Made by a program: the position numbers and the translations under genes. Of a stretch of 64,000 nt of DNA, positions 32,799 to 41,805 are shown piece by piece. The DNA is taken from positions 58,908 through 122,907 of the forward strand of contig CAJPQG010000003.1 in assembly GCA_905372785.1 (NCBI GenBank), written 5' to 3'. Within the stretch, counting starts at the first letter, position 1, and the number at the start of each line of letters is the position of its first letter. Under the pieces are notes generated by a model, which made no database searches, was not told the DNA's origin, and saw only the letters and a program-made list of their open reading frames with translations. This stretch comes from Candidatus Saccharimonadota bacterium. GTDB taxonomy: Bacteria > Patescibacteriota > Saccharimonadia > Saccharimonadales > Saccharimonadaceae.

Positions 32799-33827
32799 TT
32801 ATAACGTCACCAGTTGGCCGCTATAGCCTTCTGGGGCACGGTTCGATGTGATAATCATTGTCGCATCCGTTAGTCCCACCAGGCGCCGCTGACGGTCATC
32901 ATCAAGCTCACTAAACACATCATCAAGTAGTACAACTGGCTGCTTTTCACTAAGCTGCGCAATAGCAGCAATTTCAAGTAGTTTAATTGCTAATATTATG
33001 CTGCGCACCTCACCACGTGAAGCTATATCGAGTGCAGGAGCACCATTAAACGTCACCTGCATATCATCCCGGTGAGGACCGACTGTTGTAAAACCAATAG
33101 CTATATCTTTTTGCCGAGAAGCCCCCAGTGCATCAAGTAGTTCCTGCTGCGTACTGCCACCAGCCGCCTGCTCGTACGAAAGCCACACGGCATCTGCAGC
33201 ATCCGACACCTGCTGATATGAACCAGTTATTCTCTCCGCCATATACGAAACTGCCTGCGCTCGCGCCTGGGCAATATCTGCTCCGTAACGTGCCAATAGC
33301 ACATCCCATACAAATAGCGCATCACCACGCAGCTGCTGCTTTAGTGCGTTGTTACGTTGCCGCAAAGCCTGCTCATATTGCCGCAGCGACCGCCCGTGCT
33401 GTGGCCGATATTGCATAATGAACCGATCCAGCCACCGACGACGGCGTGACGGGGAACCAGAAAGTAACTGCAAGTCGTCTGGCTCGAACAACACCACTGG
33501 ATACTTATGCGCCTCCGGGAGCCGATAATAGGTCTGATTATCAATGCGAAATTGCTTGCGCCCACTAGCGCGGCTCGGGTCAAATGTCACCGTTCGCTGA
33601 TGGTGTGAACTCCGCACATCAATGCGATACCACGGGCTGCCATGCATCAAAACCGCAGCATCATTGCCACGAAACGACCCACCACGCAAGGCAATGTATA
33701 TTGCCTCTAATAACGACGTTTTACCCGTACCGTTTTTGCCAATCAGCAGTAGTGACGTGTCCTGCAAATCTAACACATACTGCTCATGACTGCGAACATG
33801 CTGCAACGCTAGCGCTGAAATACGCAT
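32799..33827 (-). CDS. recF: DNA replication and repair protein RecF
   Basis: 342-aa SMC-like ATPase that loads RecA at single-strand gaps. It starts MRISALALQHVRSHEQYVLD, has Walker A GKNGTGKTSLLEAIYIALRGG, the QYRPQHGRSLRQYEQALRQRN segment split over the coiled region, the signature DIASRGEVRSIILAIKLLE, and Walker B PVVLLDDVFSELDDDR. It starts 3 bases after the dnaN stop and is the third gene of the leftward dnaA-dnaN-recF series. Confidence 0.96.
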   Translation of the reverse strand: MRISALALQHVRSHEQYVLDLQDTSLLLIGKNGTGKTSLLEAIYIALRGGSFRGNDAAVLMHGSPWYRIDVRSSHHQRTVTFDPSRASGRKQFRIDNQTYYRLPEAHKYPVVLFEPDDLQLLSGSPSRRRRWLDRFIMQYRPQHGRSLRQYEQALRQRNNALKQQLRGDALFVWDVLLARYGADIAQARAQAVSYMAERITGSYQQVSDAADAVWLSYEQAAGGSTQQELLDALGASRQKDIAIGFTTVGPHRDDMQVTFNGAPALDIASRGEVRSIILAIKLLEIAAIAQLSEKQPVVLLDDVFSELDDDRQRRLVGLTDATMIITSNRAPEGYSGQLVTL

Positions 33828-33830
33828 CGG

Positions 33831-34937
33831 TTAACTCTTCAGCGGCATAATAATATGAATAAAATCTGGCTGATCAACATTATCGTGAAGCACGCAGGGG
33901 CTTAGCTTGCCACTAAACCGAAACATACTCCGGCTACCCTCTAGCACACTTAGGGCGTCGCCAATAAAGCGCGAATTCAGTGTTACTTGTCCTTCACCTG
34001 CAACCTCTGCTGCAGCTTCAGAATCGTTTTCACCTAGCTCAGAAGCAACCGAATGAACTTTTACTGATTGGCTCACATCGCTCACGTTTACCGTTACACT
34101 ACCACCAGAATCGCGCGCAAATAGCCCAGCTACTTTTACGATACGACTAAATTCTGCCTTATCAAGCACTGCAGTTACCTTGGATAGTTCTGCGTCAGGA
34201 ATTAGCTGCTGATAGTCAGGGAAGTTACCGTCGATAAGCCGGCTCGTGATCTCAATCCCATCAGCGCGGAACCTAGCCTGATTCTCATCAAATAACACTT
34301 CAATCTTGTCCATATCATCGTGCAAATTACGAGCCACTTCTTGCAGGCTCGAAGCCGGCACAATTGATGATACCGTGCTCTCGGTCGCAACTAATCGGCG
34401 CTGACTCAGTCGATAGCCATCAGTAGCCGCTAAATACAAATGCCCGTCATGCGAGTGCCAATACACACCCGTAAGTACCGGGCGGGCAGCATCGCTACTC
34501 GCTGCCATGATCGTTTGAGACAACGCTCGCTTAAAATCTGCCGGGTTAAGTTCGTAGCGGATCGCATAATCTTCCTCAATATCAGGCAGCTCTGGGAATT
34601 CAGTCGCATCCATACCGTGGATTGTCGATGAAAATTTACCCGATTTAACATGCAAATGCGTGCCTTCCACCTTTAAATTCACCGGTCCGGCCGGCAAGCT
34701 AGACACAAATTCAGTAATGAGCCGCGCTGGCACTGTAATTTGCCCAGGATTACTCATTTTAGCACCAATATGCATTGTTGCAGCAATCTCTAAGTTCGTC
34801 GCCGCCACAAGTAGCTGCATGCCGTCTGTTTGCAGCAATATATTGTTCAAAATCGGTAATTGGCTGCGGCCATTTGCTACGCGCCCAATAGTTGACAAAG
34901 CTTTCGACAGGTTCTCTTGTGTAACGGTCAATTCCAT
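33831..34937 (-). CDS. dnaN: DNA polymerase III sliding clamp, beta subunit
   Basis: 368-aa clamp protein that holds DNA polymerase on DNA. It starts MELTVTQENLSKALSTIGRV, has the domain-1 segment NILLQTDGMQLLVAATNLEI, the middle SQTIMAASSDAARPVLTGV, ATDGYRLSQRRL, and ends FIHIIMPLKS, matching the conserved xxMPxR/KL end of the family. It is normal in length. It lies 319 bases downstream of dnaA and is directly followed by recF. Confidence 0.98.
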   Translation of the reverse strand: MELTVTQENLSKALSTIGRVANGRSQLPILNNILLQTDGMQLLVAATNLEIAATMHIGAKMSNPGQITVPARLITEFVSSLPAGPVNLKVEGTHLHVKSGKFSSTIHGMDATEFPELPDIEEDYAIRYELNPADFKRALSQTIMAASSDAARPVLTGVYWHSHDGHLYLAATDGYRLSQRRLVATESTVSSIVPASSLQEVARNLHDDMDKIEVLFDENQARFRADGIEITSRLIDGNFPDYQQLIPDAELSKVTAVLDKAEFSRIVKVAGLFARDSGGSVTVNVSDVSQSVKVHSVASELGENDSEAAAEVAGEGQVTLNSRFIGDALSVLEGSRSMFRFSGKLSPCVLHDNVDQPDFIHIIMPLKS

Positions 34938-35256
34938 ATCCTTTATTATAAATAATCACTAAAGAAAATAAAAGAAATGGAGATGGTTATAAGCCTTGTG
35001 GATATGCGTAAAACCTACTAATTAGCAGTGGTAGTAGCCGGCCCAAGTATGTGCAAAAAGAGCGCAAAACATGCGAATAGGTGTGCCCAGTAGCCCACAT
35101 GTTTTACCCGGCGATTATCTAGGCGGCATAGTTGCCACAATCTATCCATAGCCGCCAATAAAAAACTGCACACCTTTTCCGTGTGCAGATGGGGCATTGT
35201 GCGCAGCTTTTCCACAGTAAATACTCAGTAGATAACTATATTATGCAATAAAAATA
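34938..35256. other. dnaA-dnaN spacer with DnaA-box-like sites
   Basis: 319-base noncoding stretch. It contains ATATCCACA on the minus strand (34997-35005), TTTTCCACA (35208-35216), the dnaA terminator (35161-35188), and AT-rich flanks. It may contribute to the origin. Confidence 0.5.
35161..35188 (-). terminator. Terminator of dnaA
   Basis: CTGCACAC (35166-35173) pairs with GTGTGCAG (35181-35188); on the minus strand the stem is followed by TTTTTTATTGG. dnaN therefore probably has its own promoter. Confidence 0.8.
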
Positions 35257-36648
35257 CTAATTATGCAATAGATCACGAATTTCAGAAAGTTGTTCACGTA
35301 GTGCAATGTCTAGCTTGCTGGCAGTTTCAATTTTTTCTACCGAGTGAATTGCAGTCGTGTGATCTTTACGGCCAAGCTCTTGGGCGATTTTTGGAAAACT
35401 TAAATGTAGCTCACTGCGCAGTAAATACATAGCGATGTGGCGCGGCATAGCAATATGACGACTTCGTTTTGCGCTGGTGATCTCTTTATAGTCGATTGAG
35501 AAATAGCGGGCGGTTTTTTCGACAATTTGCTTTGGCGTGATGTGCTGAGGGCGGGTTGTGCGGGCAGAACCAATCAGCCCTTCGGCAATTGAGACATCAG
35601 GGGTGATACCGCGCATTTCTGAAAAGGCAAGGATTTGATTTAAGGTGCCTTCAAGCTCACGCACATTGGTTTTAATATTTGAGGCAATGTAGTCAATCGT
35701 TGCACCATCTAGCTCAACCTCAGCTAGGTTAGCTTTTGCTTTAATAATGGCGCAGCGTGTTTCGAAGTCGGGCAGCTGAATATCAATCGCCATACCCCAG
35801 GCAAAGCGGCTACGTAACCGGTCGGTTAGCGTTGGGATATCGTGTGGCGGCTGGTCTGAGGAAATAATAATTTGCTTATTATGCTGGTGCAGAGCATTAA
35901 AGGTATGGAAGAATTCTTCCTGTGTTTTTTCCTTGCCAGCAATAAATTGCATATCATCAACAATGAGTACATCGACATTACGATACTTATCTGAAAAGTT
36001 ATTTTTCTTTAGGTAGATACTGTCGAGAAACTCTTTAACGAATGTTTCGGTGGAAATATACAATACTCGGGCGCGTGGATTAGCTTTTGCAATGTAATTA
36101 CCAACCGCCTGAATAAGGTGCGTTTTACCAAGGCCAACGCCGCCATAGAGAAAGAGCGGGTTATATTTTGTGCCCGGGGTGCGCGCGACAGCCTGGCAGG
36201 CATTGAAAGCCAGATCGTTACTCGATCCCACGATGAAATTATCGAATGTATAGCGTGGGTTGAGTGTTGTGTTTGGTTGCGCCGCAGTGATTGATGATGG
36301 TCGAGCAGCTGTTGGTGCGAGTGGCACAAGATCGTCAGCAGTAATTGGCTGCTTTGGCTGCAGCGATGCTGTTGTCTCGCGGTTGACGACGGTGCGGCGG
36401 TGACTACTTGAGCCAACCTCAAGGCGCAATGTTGGGTTGGGTATGCCGTTTTTTTCTAATAAGGCAATGATTTGCGCTTTATAGCGGCTTTCAATTTGGC
36501 TTTTTGCAAAGACATTATGCACGCTTAGTACAATGACATTGTCGTCTTGGCGAACAAATCGCACCCGGCTTAAGAAGGCGACGAACATGCTACTTGGCAC
36601 AGTCAGCTCGAGTTCACCCAAGACACTTTGCCAAATTTTTTCGTCCAT
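35257..36648 (-). CDS. dnaA: Chromosomal replication initiator DnaA
   Basis: 463-aa initiator that binds DnaA boxes and melts the origin. Start MDEKIWQSVLGELELTVPS at 36648; the frame extends three codons to a GTG at 36657, but GTAGGTG upstream fits the ATG. Domains in order: N-terminal interaction domain (1-90), linker, AAA+ domain with RYTFDNFIVGSSNDLAF, Walker A GGVGLGKTH, Walker B VDVLIVDDMQF and the DRLRSRFAWG sensor region, and the C-terminal DNA-binding domain with SAKRSRHIAMPRHIAMYLLR and the signature GRKDHTTAIHS. Confidence 0.98.
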   Translation of the reverse strand: MDEKIWQSVLGELELTVPSSMFVAFLSRVRFVRQDDNVIVLSVHNVFAKSQIESRYKAQIIALLEKNGIPNPTLRLEVGSSSHRRTVVNRETTASLQPKQPITADDLVPLAPTAARPSSITAAQPNTTLNPRYTFDNFIVGSSNDLAFNACQAVARTPGTKYNPLFLYGGVGLGKTHLIQAVGNYIAKANPRARVLYISTETFVKEFLDSIYLKKNNFSDKYRNVDVLIVDDMQFIAGKEKTQEEFFHTFNALHQHNKQIIISSDQPPHDIPTLTDRLRSRFAWGMAIDIQLPDFETRCAIIKAKANLAEVELDGATIDYIASNIKTNVRELEGTLNQILAFSEMRGITPDVSIAEGLIGSARTTRPQHITPKQIVEKTARYFSIDYKEITSAKRSRHIAMPRHIAMYLLRSELHLSFPKIAQELGRKDHTTAIHSVEKIETASKLDIALREQLSEIRDLLHN

Positions 36649-36930
36649 TAAAAACACCTACCCGTTCTCCCACGCCGACTACGTTTGTTTGATTTACTTA
36701 CTTGTTTTCATTGTACGCAAAAGGGTAGTTTTCCACAAGAGAGAAACCAGAGAAGACAGCTATATTAAAAAGACAGCCGATTCGGGGTACTATTTTTCCA
36801 CAGGTAGCAGCTACCACTGTAAATATTGTGGAAAACAAACTGCTTATGGTGGATAGTATTGGTTATCATTACGCTTATGGTAGTCGGCGCACTTGCATGT
36901 GACGATATATTGCGCTAAAATGCAAGGGAT
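36649..36930. other. Probable replication origin region (dnaA-rpmH spacer)
   Basis: 282-base noncoding stretch between divergent dnaA and rpmH. Three copies of TTTTCCACA are present: 36729-36737 and 36794-36802 on plus, and 36827-36835 on minus. A weaker site CTATCCACC (minus) is near 36848-36856. The T-rich stretch 36690-36720 could be the unwinding element. Confidence 0.65.
36893..36921 (+). promoter_or_regulatory. rpmH promoter
   Basis: TTGCAT (36893-36898), 17-base spacer, TAAAAT (36916-36921); the ATG is 9 bases further on, predicting a leader of only a few bases. Confidence 0.65.
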
Positions 36931-37068
36931 ATGCCAAAACGAACATACCAACCACACACAAGGCACCGCGCACGGACTCACGGATTCCGCGCTCGTATGT
37001 CAACTAAGGCCGGACGTCTGGTGCTAAAGCGCCGCCGCCTAAAGGGACGCGCTAAAGTCTCAATCTAA
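36931..37068 (+). CDS. rpmH: 50S ribosomal protein L34
   Basis: 45-aa ribosomal protein. The reading frame gives [19 protein letters not shown] followed by [20 protein letters not shown] and ends GRAKVSI, an almost canonical L34 ([25 protein letters not shown]). It sits next to dnaA as in most bacteria and starts the rightward rpmH-rnpA-yidC-jag series. An AAGGG directly precedes the ATG, too close to act as a normal ribosome site. Confidence 0.97.
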   Translation: MPKRTYQPHTRHRARTHGFRARMSTKAGRLVLKRRRLKGRAKVSI

Positions 37069-37077
37069 TGAACGATA

Positions 37078-37109
37078 AACTACCTACAATTGCTGCAGGT
37101 AGTTTTTTG
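37078..37109 (+). terminator. Terminator of rpmH
   Basis: AACTACCT (37078-37085) pairs with AGGTAGTT (37097-37104), followed by TTTTG. Confidence 0.75.
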
Positions 37110-37171
37110 TTTGCAGTAGAGCTTATAGCAGAGTGGTATTTATTGGGCGGGCGATGGTATACTAATGGGGT

Positions 37172-37528
37172 ATGTTACAATTCCAGAACCGGTTTCACGG
37201 TCATAGCAGTCTCAAGTATGTGTATAAGCATGGCGTTAGCCAACGTTCACGAATGATCACTGTGCGTTCAATTCACAACCCACGTCGCCAGCATGCACGG
37301 TTTGCCGTTGTCGTAAGTAAAAAGATCTTAAAGAGTGCGGTTGGGCGAAACCGAATTCGCCGCCGCGTATATGAAGTTATTCGGCAAGAGCTTCCTAAGC
37401 TTAAGCCATCACACGATGTAGTGGTGCTAATATTTTCAAGTGAAGTGCGTGATATGCCGTTTACCGATCTGCAAGAAAATATGCGCAGCTTGCTGGATCG
37501 TGCTGGACTCTACCGTGAGCAGCAGTAG
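37172..37528 (+). CDS. rnpA: Ribonuclease P protein component
   Basis: 118-aa protein subunit of RNase P, which helps the RNA catalyst mature tRNA 5' ends. It shows the family pattern: RFHGHSSLKYVYKHGVSQ, ARFAVVVSKKILKSAVGRNR followed directly by IRRRVYEVIR (the RNR motif), and HDVVVLIFSSEVRDM. TATACT (37158-37163) lies 8 bases before the ATG, another leaderless candidate. It lies between rpmH and yidC. Confidence 0.95.
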   Translation: MLQFQNRFHGHSSLKYVYKHGVSQRSRMITVRSIHNPRRQHARFAVVVSKKILKSAVGRNRIRRRVYEVIRQELPKLKPSHDVVVLIFSSEVRDMPFTDLQENMRSLLDRAGLYREQQ

Positions 37529-37634
37529 CGCTTCGCGTCGCCGCTAGGCAAAGTATGGTATAATTATATCCGAAATAACAATCGGTAGTTATGTTACATA
37601 CCTAAGAAACATAGAGAAAAGGATACCTCGTTGC

Positions 37635-38642
37635 ATGCTTGAAACACTTATAGTGCAGCCGATTTTCAACCTTTTGGTAGCAATTTACAGTATTGTACCT
37701 GGTTCGGATTTCGGTATTTCAATCATTTTGTTCACGGTGTTGGTGCGGCTTGTGTTATGGCCGCTACTGCGGTCGCAGCTACATCAGTCACGGGCGATGC
37801 GTAAGCTTCAGCCAGAACTTGCTAAAATAAACAAACAACACAAAGATAACCCGCAGGCTCGTGGCTATGCCATGATGGAGCTATATAAGCGGCATAATGT
37901 TAAACCGTTCCGCTCTATTCTAATGGCGCTTATTCAGCTGCCAATTTGGATCGGTATTTACCAGGTGGTGCGTATTTTAACGGACCACGCAGCTCATCCT
38001 GAAAAGCTTGGGCAGTTGGCGTATCCGTTTGTGCAGCAGCTTGGTGAAGTGCAAAGGGTGATTGCGCACCCAGAGGCGTTTAATAAAACATTATTTGGCG
38101 TTATTGATCTAACCCGTCATGCGCTTGACTTCGCTCACTTCGATGGTGTGACGGTTATACTCTTTGTTATTGCGCTAATTGGTGCGTACTTGCAGTGGTT
38201 AATTGCACGCCAGACGATGCCACACACTGGTAAGCCAAAAACCTTCCGCCAGATTATGCAAGAAGCTGCAGAAGGCAAACAGGCTGATCAATCAGAGCTT
38301 AATGCGCTTGTCTCACGCAAAATGACTGGTATTTTGCCGTTCATGATGTTCTTTATTATGATTAGCGTGCCGGGTGCGTTGGCGCTATACATGGTAGTGT
38401 CTAACGTGGTGGTTTATTTCATGCAGCGATTGATTTTGCGTGAAGACCAAGAAGAACTCCAAGAGATTGCTAGCGATCAGAAAGAAACGCTTGCGATGCG
38501 CGCAAAGAAGGCTGAGAAGGCGGAGATTGTCGCAACGGTGCAGGCCAAGAAGAGTGGTAAAGGTAAAAAACAGACCAAGCAAATGTCTGAGACGAATATT
38601 ACACGGGTGGTAGCAAAAACTGGTAAACGTAAAAGGAGCTAG
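37635..38642 (+). CDS. yidC: Membrane protein insertase YidC
   Basis: 335-aa insertase that helps proteins enter the cytoplasmic membrane. The five-helix core is recognisable: FGISIILFTVLVRLVLWPLL, SRAMRKLQPELAKINKQHKD in the cytoplasmic hairpin, SILMALIQLPIWIGIYQVVR, VTVILFVIALIGAYLQWLIA and ILPFMMFFIMISVPGALALY. The C-terminal tail is Lys-rich, as in Gram-positive YidC, and may contact ribosomes. There is no large periplasmic domain. A TATAAT (37559-37564) and AAAAGGA precede it. Confidence 0.96.
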   Translation: MLETLIVQPIFNLLVAIYSIVPGSDFGISIILFTVLVRLVLWPLLRSQLHQSRAMRKLQPELAKINKQHKDNPQARGYAMMELYKRHNVKPFRSILMALIQLPIWIGIYQVVRILTDHAAHPEKLGQLAYPFVQQLGEVQRVIAHPEAFNKTLFGVIDLTRHALDFAHFDGVTVILFVIALIGAYLQWLIARQTMPHTGKPKTFRQIMQEAAEGKQADQSELNALVSRKMTGILPFMMFFIMISVPGALALYMVVSNVVVYFMQRLILREDQEELQEIASDQKETLAMRAKKAEKAEIVATVQAKKSGKGKKQTKQMSETNITRVVAKTGKRKRS

Positions 38643-38648
38643 TAGCTA

Positions 38649-39107
38649 ATGACACGGGAACAAGCAGTTACATTTTCTCAAAAGTTCATCGAAGATGTAT
38701 TGACCTTTTTTGAGCTAAATATAGCAGTATCGGTACAATTAGTCGGCGATATTATAGAGGTAGATGTGCCGCATAATAGTGAGAGTCGGCTGCTGATTGG
38801 TCGAAACGCAGAGACGTTGCGTTGCCTGCAGCACCTCCTTTCTGCTGCTTTACAGGCGCATGATAGCCCAGTAGCTCGTGTTAATGTTGATATTGCTGAT
38901 TACAAAAAGCAGCGTGCTCAGGTGCTCGCTGATAAGGCCCGTGGCTGGATGCAGCACGTACGTGAAACGGGCCAGCGCAAGGAGGTGTCGCTTAATCCTG
39001 CCGATCGACGCACTGTGCACCATGTGGCAGAGGAGTTTAGCGATATTTCAACGCACTCTGAAGGTGAAGGTCGCGACAGAGTGCTGGTAATTGAACCAAC
39101 TGCCTAA
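38649..39107 (+). CDS. jag: Jag/KhpB family RNA-binding protein (KH and R3H domains)
   Basis: 152-aa RNA-binding protein. The KH part covers about 10-80 (ISVQLVG-type segment IAVSVQLVGDIIEVDVPHN, LLIGRNAETLRCLQHLLSAA) and the R3H part about 85-150 (LNPADRRTVHHVAEEFSDIS, then HSEGEGRDRVLVIEP). The N-terminal Jag domain seen in longer relatives is missing. It follows yidC by 6 bases with AAAAGGAG as ribosome site, the usual arrangement. Confidence 0.93.
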   Translation: MTREQAVTFSQKFIEDVLTFFELNIAVSVQLVGDIIEVDVPHNSESRLLIGRNAETLRCLQHLLSAALQAHDSPVARVNVDIADYKKQRAQVLADKARGWMQHVRETGQRKEVSLNPADRRTVHHVAEEFSDISTHSEGEGRDRVLVIEPTA

Positions 39108-39136
39108 TACGCGGTAGAACATAGTTCATCTAACAC

Positions 39137-39168
39137 AAAACCACCAAGTAACATTTGGTGGTTTTTTA
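39137..39168 (+). terminator. Terminator of the yidC-jag unit
   Basis: ACCACCAA (39140-39147) pairs with TTGGTGGT (39155-39162), followed by TTTTTATT. Confidence 0.85.
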
Positions 39169-39181
39169 TTTGCAGATACGT

Positions 39182-40318
39182 TTATGAGCGGCGTTTTTGC
39201 CACTCGTCGGCGACAATCTTGCGCATTTTCATGATGAAGAGGTTTTTATTAAAGCGGCGGGCTTTTTGGGCAAGGAGCGGTGGGTTGAAGGTTGTCTTTT
39301 CAGCTTTTTGGATGGCCTGAATAAGGCTATCTACAGTTTGCTCATGGAACAACACGCCACTGACGCCATCTTGCACGATATCGAGCGTGCCACCCTTGCC
39401 GTACCCAATGACTGGTGCGCCGGCAGCCAATGCTTGCACCTGAACGATACCGAAATCTTCTTCGGCAGGGAACAAAAATCCTTTGGCACTATTTAGCGCC
39501 TTGGTAAGCTCAGCGTCAGAGGCGTCACCAAAGCGGTCAGTGTAAAATTCCACAGTAGGGCCAGCCATATCGACGAGCTGCTGATGCTGACTGCCATTGC
39601 CAAATACCTTGAGCGGTACGCTAAGTTTTGTGGCTGCAGCAACGGCTAAATCGATACGCTTATAGGGCACCTGGCGGCCCAGCGCGATGTAATAGTCGCT
39701 GCGCACTTCATTTGGCGAAAAGCGATCAACATCCACCGGAGGGTACACCACCTGTGACGGGCGATGGTAATAGGTTTTAATGCGGTTTGCAACTTCGTGT
39801 GAATTGGCTAAAAATAGGTCAACGCGGCGGGCTGCTGCCAGGTCTTGGCGGCGTAGTGGCGGCACGAGCAGCGGCATTGACAGCCGAATGAGCGGGTTTA
39901 GTTTGCCAAAGCCAGGATCAGCTTTATATTCGTGATAATGGCTCCAGTAATAGCGAATTGGCGTGTGACAGTAGCAAATGTGTAGCTGATCTGGCCTGGT
40001 GCGAACTTGCTTGCTTTCAGCGCTTGAGCTTGAAATAATGATGTCAAACTCACTAAGGTCTAAATCACGAAACGCCTTAACGCGCAGCACAGGAAAAAAT
40101 TTGTGCAGTTTTTGCAGGCGACGAGGCAGGTGTTGTAGCCACGTCGTGCGAATGTCAAGGTGCTGAAAAGCAGGCATTACCTCTGGGGTGAAGGTTGAGG
40201 TGTAAATAGGTGCTCCAGGGAAGGCTTCGGCCAGAGCTAGCACGACATCTTCGGCGCCACCCATATTAGTAAGCCAGTCGTGTACGATTGCTATCTTTGG
40301 CGGTTGTTGCTTTGTCAT
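39182..40318 (-). CDS. Glycosyltransferase family 4
   Basis: 378-aa GT-B sugar transferase. N-terminal part: KIAIVHDWLTNMGGAEDVVL, the usual start of WbaZ-like mannosyl or rhamnosyl transferases, then CYCHTPIRYYWSHYHEYK. C-terminal part: YYIALGRQVPYKRIDLAVAA and EEDFGIVQVQALAAGAPVIG, with the donor-binding E-x7-E pattern. It directly follows the priming transferase (stop and ATG adjoin), so it probably adds the second sugar of the surface glycan. The actual sugar is unknown. Confidence 0.9.
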   Translation of the reverse strand: MTKQQPPKIAIVHDWLTNMGGAEDVVLALAEAFPGAPIYTSTFTPEVMPAFQHLDIRTTWLQHLPRRLQKLHKFFPVLRVKAFRDLDLSEFDIIISSSSAESKQVRTRPDQLHICYCHTPIRYYWSHYHEYKADPGFGKLNPLIRLSMPLLVPPLRRQDLAAARRVDLFLANSHEVANRIKTYYHRPSQVVYPPVDVDRFSPNEVRSDYYIALGRQVPYKRIDLAVAAATKLSVPLKVFGNGSQHQQLVDMAGPTVEFYTDRFGDASDAELTKALNSAKGFLFPAEEDFGIVQVQALAAGAPVIGYGKGGTLDIVQDGVSGVLFHEQTVDSLIQAIQKAEKTTFNPPLLAQKARRFNKNLFIMKMRKIVADEWQKRRS

Positions 40319-41758
40319 TTATTTTGCTCCTTTTCGGCGGAATACTACAGCAATAGTTTTTAGCAGAATTTTTATATCAAGCCAAAAACTCCAGTTGCGG
40401 GCGTAGTATAGCTCTAGTTCGATGCGCTCTTCAAAGCTGAGGTTGCTGCGGCCAGACACTTGCCATAGGCCAGTTACCCCAGATTTAACGCTGTGCAGCA
40501 GCGCGGTGCGAGTTTTATTGAATTTTACTTCTTGTGGCAGAATCGGCCGTGGGCCGACCAGACTAAGCTCTCCCTGAATCACATTGAGCAGCTGTGGCAG
40601 TTCATCAAGCGAAGTGACGCGTAAAAAGTGGCCAAACTTGGTAACGCGGGGGTCGTGCTCCACTTTGTGGTGCTTTTTGTATTCTTTCACGAGGTCTGGG
40701 CGACCCATTTCCGCAAACTCTTCGGCGGCGTCTTTTTTGCCGAACTCCGGGCGCATACTGCGGAATTTATACAGTTTAATCGGCTTCGAGAACTGAGTGA
40801 GGCGAGCACTTTTATAGAAAATAGGGCCAGGATTAAAGATTTTTTGCAGAACAATTAAGGTAATAAATAGTGGTGATAGTAATATGAGGGCAATAATGCC
40901 AAGAATAAAATCGAAGACATTTTTTACGATTGCTCCCCAGCCGATAAGTGGCGTCTGGCTAACGGTGATGATTGGGTAGCCAAGGAAGATATCAATCGTA
41001 TTCTTACCGGTGTAAAACTCTGGCTCTCCAGGGATGAAGTTGTATTGAATGTGGTGCACCTGAGCACAGGCCATAATTTGCTGGTTGCGCTCTTCTGAGT
41101 CGTATAAATCAGTTTGGATGATGGTCGAGATGCGCAGCTTGGTGACATCATCAAGGGCTTTAGTAAGCGAGCGGTAATGAATTGGCTGAGTAATATGCCG
41201 CGGAATGACTCCTTTTGGTCCGGCAATTGCGACAATTTCATAGCCACTTTTTTTGGTGTCAGACAGTGTGGCTGCAATGTCGGTGGTAGCTGCTGAGTTA
41301 CCGACGATCAGCACGCGGCGTACACCAACACCATACCGGAACAGCGCGCTACGCATAAGGCGGAGGAATTCACGCACCAAGGTGACCATAACAGCAGTAA
41401 TGCCAAAGGCATACAGTGCTACCAGGCGGGCAGGGAAGAGACGGGTGCCAATGGCATACTCACAACCAATAACAAGCAAGATACCAATAAAGACGCCGAT
41501 TAAAATCTTAGACCATTCAACGAGGCGGCGATTATACACCCCAGCCGAATACAGGCCAAGGGCGGCAAAAATCCCGATCCAGATAGGAGTGATAAGAATA
41601 AAAGACACCAGGTACTCCTGGGCATATACATCTTCAAGCAGTGGGCGGTGGTCGAGCTGCACGCGGACAATGTAGGCCAGAACGAAGGCAGCTACGAGCG
41701 TTAAGACATCTGCAAAGATAAGTAATAGACTGTAGTATTTAGAATTACGTGACGGCAT
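40319..41758 (-). CDS. Polyprenyl-phosphate sugar-1-phosphate transferase (priming enzyme)
   Basis: 479-aa integral membrane enzyme that starts a surface polysaccharide by moving a sugar phosphate onto undecaprenyl phosphate. Five N-terminal membrane segments are followed by a nucleotide-fold region (VLIVGNSAATTDIAATLSD) and the C-terminal bacterial sugar transferase domain: FDFILGIIALILLSPLFITL, KLYKFRSMRPEF, LRVTSLDELPQLLNVIQGEL, SLVGPRPILPQEV and GVTGLWQVSGRSNLSFEER. The longer open frame to 41851 is ignored because a minus-strand TATACT (41770-41765) lies 6 bases before the ATG at 41758. Confidence 0.94.
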   Translation of the reverse strand: MPSRNSKYYSLLLIFADVLTLVAAFVLAYIVRVQLDHRPLLEDVYAQEYLVSFILITPIWIGIFAALGLYSAGVYNRRLVEWSKILIGVFIGILLVIGCEYAIGTRLFPARLVALYAFGITAVMVTLVREFLRLMRSALFRYGVGVRRVLIVGNSAATTDIAATLSDTKKSGYEIVAIAGPKGVIPRHITQPIHYRSLTKALDDVTKLRISTIIQTDLYDSEERNQQIMACAQVHHIQYNFIPGEPEFYTGKNTIDIFLGYPIITVSQTPLIGWGAIVKNVFDFILGIIALILLSPLFITLIVLQKIFNPGPIFYKSARLTQFSKPIKLYKFRSMRPEFGKKDAAEEFAEMGRPDLVKEYKKHHKVEHDPRVTKFGHFLRVTSLDELPQLLNVIQGELSLVGPRPILPQEVKFNKTRTALLHSVKSGVTGLWQVSGRSNLSFEERIELELYYARNWSFWLDIKILLKTIAVVFRRKGAK

Positions 41759-41764
41759 GGCGTT

Positions 41765-41799
41765 AGTATAGCACCTTTCAGAGGGAAGTGCGATATAAT
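41765..41799. promoter_or_regulatory. Compact bidirectional promoter
   Basis: Minus-strand TATACT (41770-41765) and plus-strand TATAAT (41794-41799) are 23 bases apart, each 6 bases from its ATG (41758 and 41806). The bases between are nearly symmetrical (TATAGCAC to GTGCGATATA), so the -35 regions of each promoter overlap the other. Confidence 0.65.
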
Positions 41800-41805
41800 G
41801 GCAAT

